Shown: positions 34,496 through 46,928, numbered from the stretch's first letter. The stretch: 64,000 nt of DNA from Dendrobium chrysotoxum (GCA_019925795.1 CM034298.1:26961556-27025555), one strand, 5' to 3'. Translations and numbers: made by a program. The notes: generated from the sequence alone by a model not told the origin.

Positions 34496-35500
34496 TTAGG
34501 TTTTCTCTTTTTTTTCAACATTATCTTCAACTTTTTGATTTTCAAGCTTTTCATTTATCACTTCAACCTCATCTTCATCCATCTTAGACCCTTTACTATC
34601 ATAAGATTCATCAAAAACAACATGTGTGGTCTCTTCAACTACCAATGTTTTCTTATTAAAAACTCTATAGGATTTTCCAACACTTGAGTATCCTAGAAAG
34701 ATTCCTTCATCTGCTTTCAGATCAAATTTTCCTAGAAGAATTTTATCATTATTATGAATGAACACTTTACATCCAAAAATATGTAGATGTGAGAGGTTGG
34801 GACTTCTACCTTTAAGAAGTTCATAGGGTGTCTTATCCAATTTAGACCTTATGTACACCCTATTCAATACATAACATGCGGTACTAACTGCTTCAGCCCA
34901 AAAATATTTAGGAAGTGAATATTCTGCCAACATGGCCTTAGCAATTTCCACTAATGTCCTGCTCTTTCTTTCTACAACTCCATTCTGTTGAGGTGTTCTC
35001 GGTGCTGAGAAGTTGTGCTCAATTCCAAGAGATTTGCAAAAATCATTAAACATTTCATTTTCAAATTCTCCCCCATGATCACTTTGGATACTAACTATTG
35101 CAAAACCAAGTTTTCTCTGAATCCAAGTGGCAAAATCTCTGAACTCCTCAAATGATTCACTCTTATGATTCAAAAATCTAATCCAGGTGAATCTAGTATA
35201 GTCATCCATAATAACATACCCAAATCTTTTTCCTCCTAAACTTAAGGTACTAACAGGTCCAAATAAATCCATGTGAAGAATTTCTAGGGGCTTGCTAGTT
35301 CTAATTTCCTTGATAGAATTAAATGAGGATCTCACTTGTTTTCCTAATTGACCTGCATCACACAAATGATCTTTAGTAAAATCCAATTTGGGTACTCCTC
35401 TAACCAGTTGCTTTTGAGTGATTTTCCTAAGATTTTTCATGCTAGCATGACAAAGCCTTCTATGCCACAACCATGATTCATCAGATACAGTTTTAGACAC
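34496..35500 (-). CDS. pol: Integrase of element C (334-codon open segment)
   Basis: The GAG-pre-integrase/zinc part WLWHRRLCHASMKNLRKITQ ends in CDAGQLGKQ, where the family has CDACQ, so one zinc-binding Cys is lost (codon 35351-35353). The catalytic core keeps all three acids: HMDLFGP, SDHGGEFEN and NGVVERKSRT. The C-terminal part has CKVFIHNNDK, GIFLGYSSVGKSYRVFNK and THVVFDESYDS, then an acidic and basic tail. It joins integrated cDNA to host DNA, consistent with the 5-bp duplications. It is separated from the protease segment by a one-base loss near 35495. Confidence 0.91.
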   Translation of the reverse strand: MSKTVSDESWLWHRRLCHASMKNLRKITQKQLVRGVPKLDFTKDHLCDAGQLGKQVRSSFNSIKEIRTSKPLEILHMDLFGPVSTLSLGGKRFGYVIMDDYTRFTWIRFLNHKSESFEEFRDFATWIQRKLGFAIVSIQSDHGGEFENEMFNDFCKSLGIEHNFSAPRTPQQNGVVERKSRTLVEIAKAMLAEYSLPKYFWAEAVSTACYVLNRVYIRSKLDKTPYELLKGRSPNLSHLHIFGCKVFIHNNDKILLGKFDLKADEGIFLGYSSVGKSYRVFNKKTLVVEETTHVVFDESYDSKGSKMDEDEVEVINEKLENQKVEDNVEKKEKT

Positions 35501-35910
35501 AAGGCAGTAGATGCTTTAATAGAATTAAAATCTAGCATGTAAACATTATTTACCCTGTCACCATTCAAAACAATAGTTCCATTTAGACTAATAACATAAC
35601 TTATAGGTAAAAACTTAATATGATAGCCCTTGTCACATAATTGACTAATACTCAACAGATTGTGTTTCAAACCTTCAACTAACAGTACATTCTCAATAAC
35701 AAAATTTTCTGAATTTCCAATTATACATGTACCTACCACTCTCTTGGTGGTATTATCTCCAAGCGTCACCTTGCCTCCATTCCTGGCTTCTAGCGATATA
35801 AATTGACTTGTATCTCCAGTCATATGCTTTGAGCATCTGCTGTCCAGGTACCAAATACTCTCACGAGGTCTTCTGTGAGAGCATTTCTGCAAAATGATCA
35901 AACATTAGCC
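35437..35910 (-). CDS. pol: Protease region of pol, element C
   Basis: The segment starts upstream of RRPRESIWYLDSRCSKHMTGD, the aspartic protease motif of copia elements, with Arg where the catalytic DSG has Gly. It continues with GGKVTLGDNTTKRVVGTCIIGNS, VLLVEGLKHNLLSISQLCDKGY and VISLNGTIVLNGDRVNNVYML. The same DSR occurs in unit A1, while unit A2 keeps DSG. A one-base loss near 35495 shifts it out of frame with integrase. Confidence 0.85.
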
Positions 35911-37652
35911 TTGGGAACCCAAACAAGTTTGGGTTCACCTCTTGACAACTTTAAACCAGATGCATGTGTGATATGTTGTGGTTTCTGCACCTTAGGTCTC
36001 CATACTAAATGTGTTCTATACTTTAAAGTACAGGTATGGGAAATGTGTCCTAACCTACCACAAGAAAAACACTTTATCCCTGGAAAGGGATTCACTAATT
36101 TATTCTTCTTAAAAATTTTCTTTTTAGATCTTAAGTCAATGTTCTTGTGTTACAATTCATGAAACTCTTCAAGCTTAGGTGGTATCTTATTTTCCTTAAG
36201 TGCTTTAATCTGGACTTCAAGATATGCATTGGCACTTTCTAAAATCGAGTTATCAATTTTCAACTCATGCTCTCTAGAATCCGACTCATCCATAAAAGTC
36301 TTAAAATCTTTTTCAAGTTCAGCATGTGATGATTTTAAAAGATTGCACTGCTTGTTTAAATCATCATACTCATCCAACAAAGTCATGTCGTTGCTATCAA
36401 TTAATGCATGATCTTTTTTGAGGATCTCATAATCTTTTTGCAGCTCTATGTAATCCAAATTTAACTTAGCATGCAATTTCTTAAGTTTCCTATATGCAGA
36501 ATGTATGCATTCAGAAACTTTAAATAATTCTTCATAGCTTAAATCACATACCTCATCCTCATCTGAATGGTCGAGATTATCAGCCATTAAGCACAAATTG
36601 GTAACTTCCTCTTCTGGTGCTGTTTCTGATGAGTCTGAGGCTGAGTCCGCCCAGAAAACTCATTGTACTCTCTTTTTACCCCTTCTATCCTTTGGATTCT
36701 CCTCGGTCTTCTCCTTGTTAAGATTTCCTTTGAGATTTGGGCAATCTGTCTTGATATGACCTGGCTTTCTGCACTCATAGCAAATGACTTCATTCGAAGC
36801 CTTGACATTCTTCTATAACTTACCCTTGTTCCAATTCTGACGTCTTCTCTGCTTCCTTTTTAGGAAACTTCTAAATTGCCTCGTCATCAGGGCAATATCC
36901 TCTTCATCCTCAGGTAGCGATTGATCACTTTCAGAGTCATCCACCTTTAAAGCAATGTTCTTCTCCTTTTGCTTCTCACCTGCATCAATCTGTCTTTGAG
37001 TCACGGATTGCTCATAAGCAATTAGTGATCCAAGAAGATTGTTAACAGAATAAACATTCAAATCTTTAGATTCTGTTATCGCAGTTATCTTTGCATCATA
37101 TGCAGGAGGTAAACAATGTAATATCTTGTTAACTTTCTCAGCATTAATTAACTCCCTACCTAAAGCATGCAATGAAGTGGCTATGTGTATAAAGCGAGTG
37201 TACATGTCAGAGATTGATTCATTCTATTTCATGCGAAAAAGTTCATAGTCGTGCAAGAGAATGTTCAATCTAGTTTGTTTCACTTCATTTGTACCTTCAT
37301 ATATGATGCAAAGTCTATCCCAAATTTCCTTTCCTGATTTACAGGTAGAAACACGCATGTAATCTTCCGATTTTAAAGCACAAAAGAAACTATTCAAACA
37401 CTTAGCATTCAGTTGCGCTAGTTCACGTTCTTCTACAGTCCAGTTTGCAAAAGGTGTTTGAACTCTTATTCCTTCTACAATCCTAGTTGGTTCAGTATAA
37501 CCATCCTGAACTAACATCTACATATGATAGTCAAGTGATTGCAGAAAAGTAGACATGCGAGTTTTCCAAAAATCAAAAGGAATATTATCAAATAACGGTG
37601 GTCTAGTGATCGAGTATCCTTCCATAGTATTTCTATTTCCAAAATTAGCCAT
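35898..37652 (-). pseudogene. gag: gag of element C, broken
   Basis: ATG at 37652 opens MANFGNRNTMEGYSITRPPL and DFWKTRMST. A TGG-to-TAG stop follows at about 37516 (YHM-stop-MLVQDG). Segments 37517-37224 and 37205-36813 carry AKCLNSFFCALKSEDYMRVSTC and MYTRFIHIATSLHALGRELINAEKVNKIL. Knuckle 1, CYECRKPGHIKTDC, is intact at 36782-36741. A coiled coil follows (36596-36150, LLDEYDDLNKQCNLLKSSHAELEKDFK), then knuckle 2, CFSCGRLGHISHTC, at about 36073-36032. Packaging and particle assembly are its family roles. Stops and shifts at 37225 and 36800-36590 inactivate it. Confidence 0.87.
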
Positions 37653-37697
37653 GATCGAAAATTCAAACAGTATTTAAAACAGATATTTTGAAATATG

Positions 37698-37709
37698 GCT
37701 CTGATACCA
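37698..37709 (-). other. Primer binding site of element C (exact)
   Basis: The minus strand reads TGGTATCAGAGC, a perfect match to the initiator-Met tRNA primer site, two bases inside the 5' LTR. Confidence 0.96.
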
Positions 37710-37711
37710 CT

Positions 37712-39382
37712 TGATGGAGCAAATAGGTTGTTAGACCTATTGCTCAATGTCCCTAGGCTAACCAAGAGGGGGGTGAATTGGTTCCTTTTAAAATTACACT
37801 TGATAATTTGGAAAATTTAAAAGCTAATCGTACAGTACGATATACCTTCGTATAGTACGAACAGAGATAATTTTTGCTCTTTCTTTTAAAACAGAAATTC
37901 AACCACAACGAGAATAAACTGCAGAAAATAGAAATGCAGAAAAATAAATAGAGAACAGAAAACACCAAAATTTATAGTGGTTCGGTCAAACTCGACCTAC
38001 ATCCACTCCCTAGAGATCCCTTCTCTAGGTATTGCACTAAAACCAAGTGTCTCTCCTTTTGCCCCCACAGCAAGGCGGAGAAGCCTTTACAAACTCTCTT
38101 CCACCAACCCCGGTGCGGCAGAGTACCGTTGTCCTTTTCACCCTCTAAGTGCAGCAGAGAACCATCGTCCTTTTCACTCTCCAAGTGTGGCAGAGAACCG
38201 GAATTCTTTCCACTCTCCAAGTATGGTAGAGAACCGAAATCCTTTCCACTCTCCAAGTGCGGCAGAGAACCGGAATCCTTTCAAACAATACTCTTGCAAA
38301 AGTCTCAAGGAACTAGGAAGATGCTTGAAGAACAAGTAAAAGAAATCCTCTTAATTGGATAACCTTGTGAATCTCCTCACAATTTTCTCTTGAAAGATCT
38401 CTCAAAACTCACTCCCAAACACTCTCCCAATCACTCTCCTCTCACTTCCCAAAAGAATTTTTGCAGAAGGATCTCATTTCAAAACAGTTTTGAGTCAGTT
38501 TTATACTTAGGACAGGAAAAACCGTCCAAAAACTGAATTTTCAAGTTAAGTCCGTGCCGATCGTCCCGTACGATCGTCCATCGTACTGTACGAAGAGTTC
38601 AAAAGATTGAATAATTCGTCCTGTACGACTCATCAGACGAACACAACAGAGCCGTTCGTACACGTAGTTCGTCCCGTACGAACACTTGGACGATCATGTC
38701 AGTAAGCATCGTCTGAACGCTTCGTCCCGTATGAACGCTTGGACAAATCGAACAGTGAGCATCATCTGAACACTTAGTCCCGTACGAACGCTTGGATAAA
38801 TCGATCAGTGAGCATCGTCCCAACGCTTCATCCCGTATGACCGCTTGGACGAATCGAACAGTGAGCTTCGTCCGATTCATTCGTCCTGTACGAACCTCTG
38901 GACGAACCCAATTTTGAGCTGTTCGTACAGCAAAACTCATGTACGAATGTTATTCGTACTGTACGAACATGCCTTAGAAAAATTTTCTAGTCTGATGGGT
39001 TCTCCCTGGAGGACATATTCTTCATATCGTACTGTACGAAATCAATTCGTACTGTACGATGAGTTTAAAAACATTTAAACTTTTTATTCCCCCATTATGT
39101 GTGTGTGCACAGTTATCCAACTTACAATCACACTCTCTTAGACTCAAGAAAAAGAAGAAAAGAAAATTACAGACTTCATTTACAGTGAACAAGTGAACTT
39201 GAAGTCTTCAACAGTCTTGAGTGTGAATTTCCTGAAAAATACTTTAGTACACACAGACAAACAAAAACTCAAAGATATATGTTAGAAGATGAATTAGACA
39301 AACAATAAACTTTTGTAATCATCAAAAATATAAACTGGGATTAGAATTCTCATGAACAAAATAATTCACTCCAATCAAAACA
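37712..39382 (-). repeat. 5' LTR of element C (right copy)
   Basis: The 1671-bp partner of 28136-29808, beginning TGATGGAGCAAATAGG and ending ..ATCAAAACA, followed by AAAAG. It has the same internal parts: 36-bp repeats (38120-38285), TATA-like box (38499-38506), palindromes (38545-39065) and 53-bp repeats (about 38660-38910). Confidence 0.94.
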
Positions 39383-39387
39383 AAAAG
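39383..39387. repeat. Target-site duplication of element C, right (AAAAG)
   Basis: Matches 28131-28135. The B gag frame resumes immediately after it. Confidence 0.92.
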
Positions 39388-41030
39388 GTTACTCGATCAC
39401 TAGGCTACCTTTGTTTGATAATATTCCGTTTGATTTCTTGAAAACTCACATGTCTACTTTTCTGTAATCTCTTGACTATCGCATGTGAATGTTAGTTCAG
39501 GATGGTTACACTGCACCTACTAGACTGGTAGATGGCATAAGAGTTGAAACACCATTTGCTGATTGGACTTTAGAAGAAAGGGAATTAGCACAACTAAATG
39601 CAAAATGCATGAATAGCTTTTTCTGTGTTCTTAAATCTGAAGACTATATGTGTGTTTCTACTTGTAAATGTAGAAAGGAAATATGGGATAGACTTTACAT
39701 TACGTATGAAGGTATAAATGAAGTGAAGTAAACTAGGTTGAACATTCTTTTGCATGATTATGAACTCTTTCACATGAAATCAAATGAATCAATCTTAGAC
39801 ATGTATACACATTTTATACATATAGCCACTTTATTGCATGCCTTAGGTAGGGAATTAACAAATGCAGAAAAAGTAAACAAAATACTTTGATGCTTACCTA
39901 CTACTTATGATGCAAAGATAACTGTAATAACTGAATTGAAAGATTTAAATGTCTATTCTATTGACAATCTTCTTGGATCACTAATTGCTTATGAGAAATA
40001 TGTGACTCAAAGACAGATTGATGTAGGTGACTAGCGGAAGGAGAAGAACATAGCTTTGAAGGTGGATGATTCAGATAGTGATCAGTCACTACCTGAGGAT
40101 GAGGAAGACATTGCCTTGATGATAAGGCAATTTAGAAGTTTCCTAAAGAGAAAGCAGAGAAGATGCCAATAGTGAAACAAAGGTAAGTTCAATAAAAATG
40201 TTAATGCTTCTAATGATGTTATTTGTTATGAATGCAGGAAGTCAGGACACATAAAGATGGATTGCCCTAATCTCAAGGCTAATCCTAGCAAGGAGAAAGC
40301 TAAGGAGAAACCAAAGGAATGAAAGGGCAAGAAGAGACTTCAACGAGCTTTTTGGGCAGACTCAGCTTCAGATTCTTCAGAAACAGCACCTGAAGAGGAA
40401 GTCAGAAATTTGTGCTTAATGGCTGATAATCTTAATTATTCTGATCAAGATAAGGTAAGTGATTTAAGTTATGAAGAATTATTTGAAGTTTCTGAATGCA
40501 TTCATTCTGCATATAGGAAACTAAAGAAATTGCATGCAAAATTGAATTTGGATTATCTAGAACTGCAAAAAGAATACAAAACCCTTAGAAAAGATCATGC
40601 ATTAATTGATAGTAACCACATGACTTTATTGGATGAATTTGATGATTTGAATAAATAACATGAACTTTAGAATCATCACACACTGAAATTAAAAATGATT
40701 TCAAAATATTTATGGATGAATCGGATAGTAGAGAGGCTAACTTAAAGATTGATAATTTGATTTTAGAAAGTGCTAATGGATATCTTAAGGTTAAGATAAA
40801 AGCACTTGAGAAAAATAAAAAACCACCTAGACTTGAAGATTTTCACAAAATTTACCACAAGTTCACTAATTCAAAGTCTAAGAGAAGATCTAATAGGACA
40901 TATAGATTGACAAATCCTTTTCCTGGAGTTAAGTGTTTTTCTTGTGGTATGATTGAACATATATCTCACACTTGTAATATTCAACATAGAACACATTTAG
41001 TGTGGAGACCTAAGATGCATAAAATATAGC
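39388..41030 (+). pseudogene. gag: gag of element B (continued after C)
   Basis: This resumes YSITRLPLFDNIPFDFLKTHMST. A stop at Gln follows, then MLVQDGYTAPTRLVDGIRVETPFADWTLEERELAQ. Knuckle 1, CYECRKSGHIKMDC, is at 40224-40265, with a coiled coil at 40410-40658 (LSYEELFEVSECIHSAYRKLKKLH) and knuckle 2, CFSCGMIEHISHTC, at 40934-40975. Both knuckles keep CX2CX4HX4C. Several TGG/CAA-type stops and a frameshift near 40660 break the frame. Confidence 0.87.
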
Positions 41031-41124
41031 ATATCACACATGCATCTATTTTAAAATTTCCAAGAGGAGAACCCAAACTTTTTTGGGTTTCCAAGACTAA
41101 CATTTAATAATTTTATAGGATCGC

Positions 41125-44100
41125 TCTCATACAAGACCTCTTGAGAGCATTTGGTACCTAGACAGCGATTGTTCAAAGCATATGACTGGAGATGCAAATT
41201 AATTTATAACACTGGAAGTTAGGAATGGAGGCAAGGTTACACATGGAGATAATACTGCCAAGAGAGTGGTAGGTACATGTATAATTAGAAATTCTAGAAA
41301 TTTTGTGATTGAAAATGTTCTGTTGGTTGAAGGCATATAATATAATCTATTGAGCATAACTCAATTGTGTGACAAAGGTTATCATATAAAATTCTTGCCT
41401 ACTAGTTGTGTTATTAGTCAGAATAAAATTATTGTGTTAAATAGTGATAGAGTGAATAATGTTTAAATACTAGATTTAAATTTTGTAAAACCTTCTACTG
41501 CTCTTTGTTTGAAAACTGTATCTGATGAATCATGGTTATGGCATAGAAGGCTTTGTCATACTAGTATGAGAAATCTTAGAAAAATCATCCAAAAGGAGCT
41601 AGTTAGAGGAGTACCCAAATTAGACTTTACTAAAGACCATTTGTGTGATGCATGTAAATTAGGAAAATAAGTCAGATCCTCTGTCAGTTCAATCAAGGAA
41701 ATTAGGACTAGCAAGCCCTTAGAAATTCTTCACATGGATCTATTTGGACCTGTTAGTATCTTAAGTCTAGGAGAAAAAAGATTTGGGTATGTAATTATGG
41801 ATGATTATTCTAGATTCACCAGGATTTGAATTTTGAATCATAAGAGTGAATCATTTGAAGAGTTTAGAGATTTTGCCACTTGGATTTAGAGAAAACTAGG
41901 TTTTGAAATTGTAACTATCCAAAGTGATCATGGGGGAGAATTTAAAAATAAATTGTTTGATGATTTTTGCAAATCTCATGGGATTGAACACAACTTCTCA
42001 GCTTCTAGGACACCTCAGCAGAATAGAGTTATACAAAAAAAGAACAGGACATTAATTGAAGCTACTAGAGCCATGCTAGCAGAATATTCACATCCAAAAT
42101 ATTTTTGGTCTGAAGCAGTTAGCACAATGTGCTATGTGTTGAATATGGTGTACATTAGATCTAAATTAAAAAAGATACCCTATGAACTTCTTGAAGGTAG
42201 AAGTCCCAACCTCTCATATCTACATGTTTTTGGATGTAAAGTATTCACTCAGATCAATGACAAAACTCTCTTAGGAGAATTTGATCCCAAATCTGATGAA
42301 GGAATCTTTCTAAGTTATTCAAGTGTTATAAAATCCTATAGAGTTTTTAATAAAAGAACATTAGTAGTTGAGGAGATCACTCATGTTGTTTTTGATGAAT
42401 CTTATAATAGTGAAGGGTCTAAATTGGATGAAGATGAGGTTGAGGAGGAAACCCAAAAACTTGAAAATTAAAAGGTTGAAGAAAGGGTTGAAAAGGAAGA
42501 AGAAAACCAATTGCCTAAAGAATGGAAATTTGGTAGAAGTCATCCTAAAGAGTTGATTTTAGGAGAACCAAGTGAAGGGGTTAGAACTAGGCATGGTTTG
42601 AGGAAAGAAGTAAATCATTCAGCTTTTATTTCAATGATTGAACCCACTAATATAGATCAAGCGCTTTTGGATGAATTTTAGATTTTAGCCATGCAAAAAG
42701 AATTAAATCAATTTAAAAGAAATGATGTTTGGGAGCTAATTGAAAGGCCAAAGGATCAAAGTATAGTTGGGACTAAGTGGGTGTTCAAAAACAAAATGAA
42801 TGATTCAGGAGTTATTATAAGAAATAAGGCTAGATTGGTAGCTAAGGGGTATAATCAAATAGAAGGGATTGATTTTTAGGAGACATTTGACCCTGTAGCA
42901 AGACTTGAAGTAATTAGGGTGTTATTAGCCTTTACCTATTTTAAAGATTTTAAATTGTATCAAATGGATGTTAAAAGTGCATTTTTGAATGGGGTGATAG
43001 AAGAGGATGTTTATGTTGAGCAACCTCCAGGTTTTGAAAATTCTAAATTCCCTAATCATATTTTTAAATTAAAAAAGGCATTGAATGAACTAAAATAGGC
43101 ACCTCGAGCTTGGTATGAGAGGTTAAGCACTTTCCTATTAAAAGGATCATTTGTTAAAGGAAGTGTAGACACCACTCTATTTTTGAAAAGAATTGGGAAT
43201 GAAATACTCATTATATAAATATATGTGGATGACATCATTTTTGAATCAACTGATAAAAATCTATGTGATAAATTTCCAAAAAAAAATGAGTAGTGAATTT
43301 GAGATGAGTTTGATGGGTGACTTGAGTTATTTTGTTGGTTTTAGCATAAAGAAAAATGAGGAAGAAACTTTTCTTTGTCAATCTAAGTATGTTAAGGACA
43401 TCCTCAAAAAGTATGAAATGGATAATGTTAAACCTGTAACTATACCTATGAGTTCCTCAGTACTATTAGATAAGGATCCAAAGGGAAAATCTGTTAATTA
43501 AAAGAAGTTTAGAGGAATAATTGGATCATTACTTTACTTGACTGCTAGACGACCAGACATTATATTTAGTGTTTGCTTATGTGCTAGATTTCAATCTGAT
43601 CCAAAGGAATCATATTTGACAACAGTGAAAAGAATATTGAGATATCTTTTGGGAACTCAAAATTTAGGGATTTGGTATCCTAAGAATAGTTCTTCTTTTG
43701 AAATCATTGGATACTCAGATTCTAATTTTGCAGGCTGTAGGGTTGATTGGAAGAGTACTTCTGGGACTTGTCAATTCATTAGAAATTTTTAAGTATCTTG
43801 GTCTAGTAGAAAATAAAATTTAGTAGCACTTTCTACAGCTGAAGCAGAATATATTACCTTAGGTAGTTGTGTTGCACATGTGCTTTGGTTGAAACAATAA
43901 ATGGTTGACTTAGGATTTTCTATTAGTACAATTCCAATCTTTTGTGATAACACTAGTGCCATTTGCATTTCAAAGAATCCTATTCAACATTCTTGAACAA
44001 AGAATATTCATATAAGGCATAATTTCATAAGAGATCATGTAGCAAAAGGGGAAATTGAACTACATCATGTCGCTACTAAAGATCAACTTATAGAAATTTT

Positions 44101-44173
44101 CACAAAATCCTTAGCTTTTAACACTTTTAGTATATTAAGGATAAGGCTAGGTGTGATTGATCTTAAAGCTTGA
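41125..44173 (+). pseudogene. pol: pol of element B, broken
   Basis: Protease reads WYLDSDCSKHMTGD (Gly of DSG replaced). The GAG-pre-integrase part has WLWHRRLCHTSMRN and CDACKLGK followed by a stop. Integrase keeps HMDLFGP and SDHGGEF, then NRVIQKKNRT, where the family has NGVVERKNRT, so the catalytic Glu is replaced by Gln. RT has VGTKWVFKNKMN, FLNGVIEEDVYVEQPPGFE and YVDD at 43222-43233, with a stop three codons before it and an added base near 43280. RNase H has IIGYSDSNFAGC, CDNTSAICISKN and ends GVIDLKA with TGA at 44171-44173. About ten stops are present. Confidence 0.9.
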
Positions 44174-44344
44174 TTGAAAATTCTGCAAATTTGTTTTATA
44201 AGTGTTTGTTAGTTTGTTTGTTTCTAGTTTATTGTATTTTATGGTTATCATTTGTGTCTTCTTTTAAAAAGAAAAATGAAAAATCTATTATTTTGTTCAT
44301 TATTTTAGTGTTGAAAAATTGTAGAGATGAAGTGACAAACTATA

Positions 44345-44750
44345 TTTTCTTGGTCTATTCATACTATACGATGGCCTCATCGTACTGTATGATAGGAACA
44401 GATTCGTCTATACGAATAGAGTGGGTTCATGGTTAGCATCAGTTATTATTGGTGATCGTATGTATAAACACATCATTCGTCTGTACGATCAATGTGTCAT
44501 TTAGATGAGGACGAACCTAATCGTCACCTGAACGATCTTTAATTTTCTGATCATCCCGGACGAACACGTTATCATCTGTACGATTAGAAAGTCAAAAAGC
44601 TTGTACGAAAGAACGTCTCGAGAAGGGTAGTTTACAAAAAGCCATTTTATTTTTGACCGTTTCTATTCATCCCGTACGAAATGTACTTCATCCCAGACGA
44701 AATTAATTTCATCTCGTATGAAAAAATTTCGTACAGTATGATTGATCATT
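44345..44750. repeat. Palindrome array between pol and ORF3, element B
   Basis: Diverged copies of TCGTAC/GTACGA and TCGTCC/GGACGA words, matching the array at 32250-32665 in element C and the B LTR array. Confidence 0.82.
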
Positions 44751-44753
44751 TTT

Positions 44754-44764
44754 CTATATAAAGG
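44754..44764 (+). promoter_or_regulatory. TATA box ahead of ORF3, element B
   Basis: CTATATAAAGG lies 59 nt before the ORF3 ATG at 44823, identical in sequence and nearly in spacing to element C. Confidence 0.68.
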
Positions 44765-44822
44765 AGGGTCATTTTCTTTCATTTCACTTTCATTTTCAAA
44801 CCCTTCTAAGCATTAAGTAGAG

Positions 44823-45900
44823 ATGCCAGGAAGTGAAAAGAGAGTACGATAATCTAGGGGTTCATCGTCCAGGCAGGATTGGGACGACATTTCCTTAAGT
44901 GCTCAGAATGAAGAAGCATACTATAGGTTTGCTGCTTCAAAATTTACCCCATCTCGTATCCTACTGCAAGAGAACATTCACTTTGCAGTAATGCCACTTT
45001 TTGACTCTACTCAATTTTCATTCCTTCTCACACAGATCTATGCCTACAATAAATACTTTTTTCATTTTTTTAGCCAACATGAAACTTAATCAGGACTATA
45101 TCAGGATCACCTCATATGTTCTAAAACAAAGGGTAGAAATAACCAAGGAGGACCTTGATTCATTTTTCCATCTAAAAACTCTGGGTATTTGGACGCATAC
45201 TCTTACCTCTAGATCGGACTATGATTGGTATGAAGTCAATCAATTTCTTAGGGGTATAAGCCAACCATCGCACTATCCTAAAGTTGAGTCTCTGAACTAA
45301 AATGCTAGAATTATCCAACATATACTTAGGTCCTCTATCATTCCCAAAGCTGGAGATTGAGTTAATATGACTCCTCTTCTTTCTACTGTCACCTATTTGA
45401 TTATGTCTGGCCAACCCATTGATGAAGCCTAATTAATCTTGAACTATCTTTATACTCTCATCGATATTGGTCAGCCTAGTGTAAAAAGAAAGAAGAACAT
45501 TGCCCTAGGTCATATGATTTGCTTCATTCTTGAAAAGAAGTAGAATTTGGTCCATCATGATGGACCTTCTGAACTGCCACTCTACTTTACCGATGCTTCT
45601 TTTTGGGTACTTTTTGGGAAAGATGGAAATGTAGATAGTTTTGAGGATAAACTTGCACCTGCACCTGGACCCAACCAAAATTTCTATCAGGATATGGTCC
45701 AGCATTTTGATCAGCTTGATCAAAGGTTTAATAATATGGCGGCACATTTGAAGCAGCAAGACAATCGATATAATGAGGACAGGGTGTTGATTCGAGATCA
45801 GTTCGAGTTGGTGAACACCAACATTGTAACCTTCAATAGCTACTTTGCTATGTTCTCTGCTCCTCCACCTCCTCCAAATCAGGGACCCTCAGACTACTAG
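44823..45900 (+). pseudogene. ORF3 of element B
   Basis: ATG at 44823 opens MPGSEKRVR, then a stop. Blocks follow: NEEAYYRFAASKFTPSRILLQ, MPLFDSTQFSFLLTQIYAYN, a one-base shift, VLKQRVEITKEDLDSFFHL, YDWYEVNQFLRGIS, SIIPKAGD with a stop, KRKKNIALGHMICFILEKK with a stop, ELPLYFTDASF, the coiled coil (QHFDQLDQRFNNMAAHLKQQ) and the tail PPPPPNQGPSDY before TAG at 45898. It is clearly the sister of the element C protein and confirms the C-terminal architecture. Confidence 0.8.
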
Positions 45901-46454
45901 GGATATTTTTCTTGTTGTTTGGCTTAATCTTTGCTCTGTTGTTCTTTGAGGCTGTGATTATTGTGACTCTTATTCTTATTATTTTTCTTTGGCTGTTGTA
46001 TGAATGATGTTAGTGTTAGCATGCTTTCTTTTATGAGATTGTTTTTGAATGTAAAAGCTTGCTATTTCATATGTTTAGATCATCATGAAATGAAAAAGTT
46101 TAGTTTTTAATGCATATTATTCTATGATTGTGACTATGACTTGAAATTTGCTAATCTTTAACACTCGAACATAGTTGATTAAATTTATAAAATGTTAACT
46201 GAATTTGGATTACAATAGAAATTTTTGTGCATAATTTTAATTTCTCAAAATTTTTAGATTTCATTATGATTTGGTGTAGATTAGAAGATCTTACTTTATA
46301 TTATTTTAGACGTGTTACTTAGCCTAAATTATTGTATATTTGATGTCTTAATATTACTCTTAATTTCATTATCAATGTGTTCATTATTGTACTAGTGATT
46401 AAGGGATTGTGTTGTTGGAAAGAATTTTATTTAAAAATAATAAAAAGAGCGAAC

Positions 46455-46605
46455 CTTAAAATGATGCACAAAGCGTGCCATATAATAAAAAGATGTGCAA
46501 TGTCGCCAAAATTATAAAGAGGCACAAAATTAGCCCAAATGTTGACTAAGTGCACAAAATGTGCCCCTTCAATTGAAAAGATGTGCAATGTCGCCAATTG
46601 TTCTT
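46455..46605. repeat. Small-hairpin repeat block, element B
   Basis: AAAATGATGCACAAAGCGTGCC, AAAGATGTGCAATGTCGCC, GTGCACAAAATGTGCCCC and a second AAAGATGTGCAATGTCGCC. This is the sense-strand version of the C array at 30440-30605, with several hairpin arms damaged. The stretch 45901-46454 before it is AT-rich spacer with no supported gene. Confidence 0.75.
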
Positions 46606-46882
46606 TCCTTTAACATTTTTTCCAATTTCACTAATCAATGACCGTCACATTAGACTTAGAGATTTGGTAATTTTATTTCATCATTTGTGCAATAGTTGTG
46701 GTTACTTAATCTGTTTATTATATTATTGCCATAGATCAACTTCTCTGCTCCTTATTATATTATGTGATCTAAACCATTTTGAGTCCTTACTTTTTGTATT
46801 TGATTTTAATATTGTAGTTAATCTTCTTTTAACATTATTTAAATCACCAACTCCTTTGAGTGCCTTCCCTTTTTGTTGTTAT

Positions 46883-46894
46883 CAAAAGGGGGAG
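46883..46894 (+). other. Second polypurine tract in a hairpin, element B
   Basis: CAAAAGGGGGAG is preceded at 46867 by CCCTTTTTG, allowing a stem around a short loop. Confidence 0.62.
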
Positions 46895-46928
46895 TTTTTT
46901 ATTGTTTGATTTATTGCATTGTAGTTGT

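Larger units (their letters stand above)
28136..39382 (-). mobile_element. Sirevirus C (-), 11.2 kb, youngest insertion in the nest
   Basis: C is a complete copy with two LTRs of 1673 and 1671 bp, perfect AAAAG duplications, an exact primer binding site, a polypurine tract, gag, pol and ORF3. LTR identity looks like about 95-97 per cent by eye. Most reading-frame breaks are C-to-T or G-to-A changes (CAA to TAA, TGG to TAG, CGA to TGA), with a few indels. It lies antisense to its host B and in the same sense as A. Confidence 0.95.
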
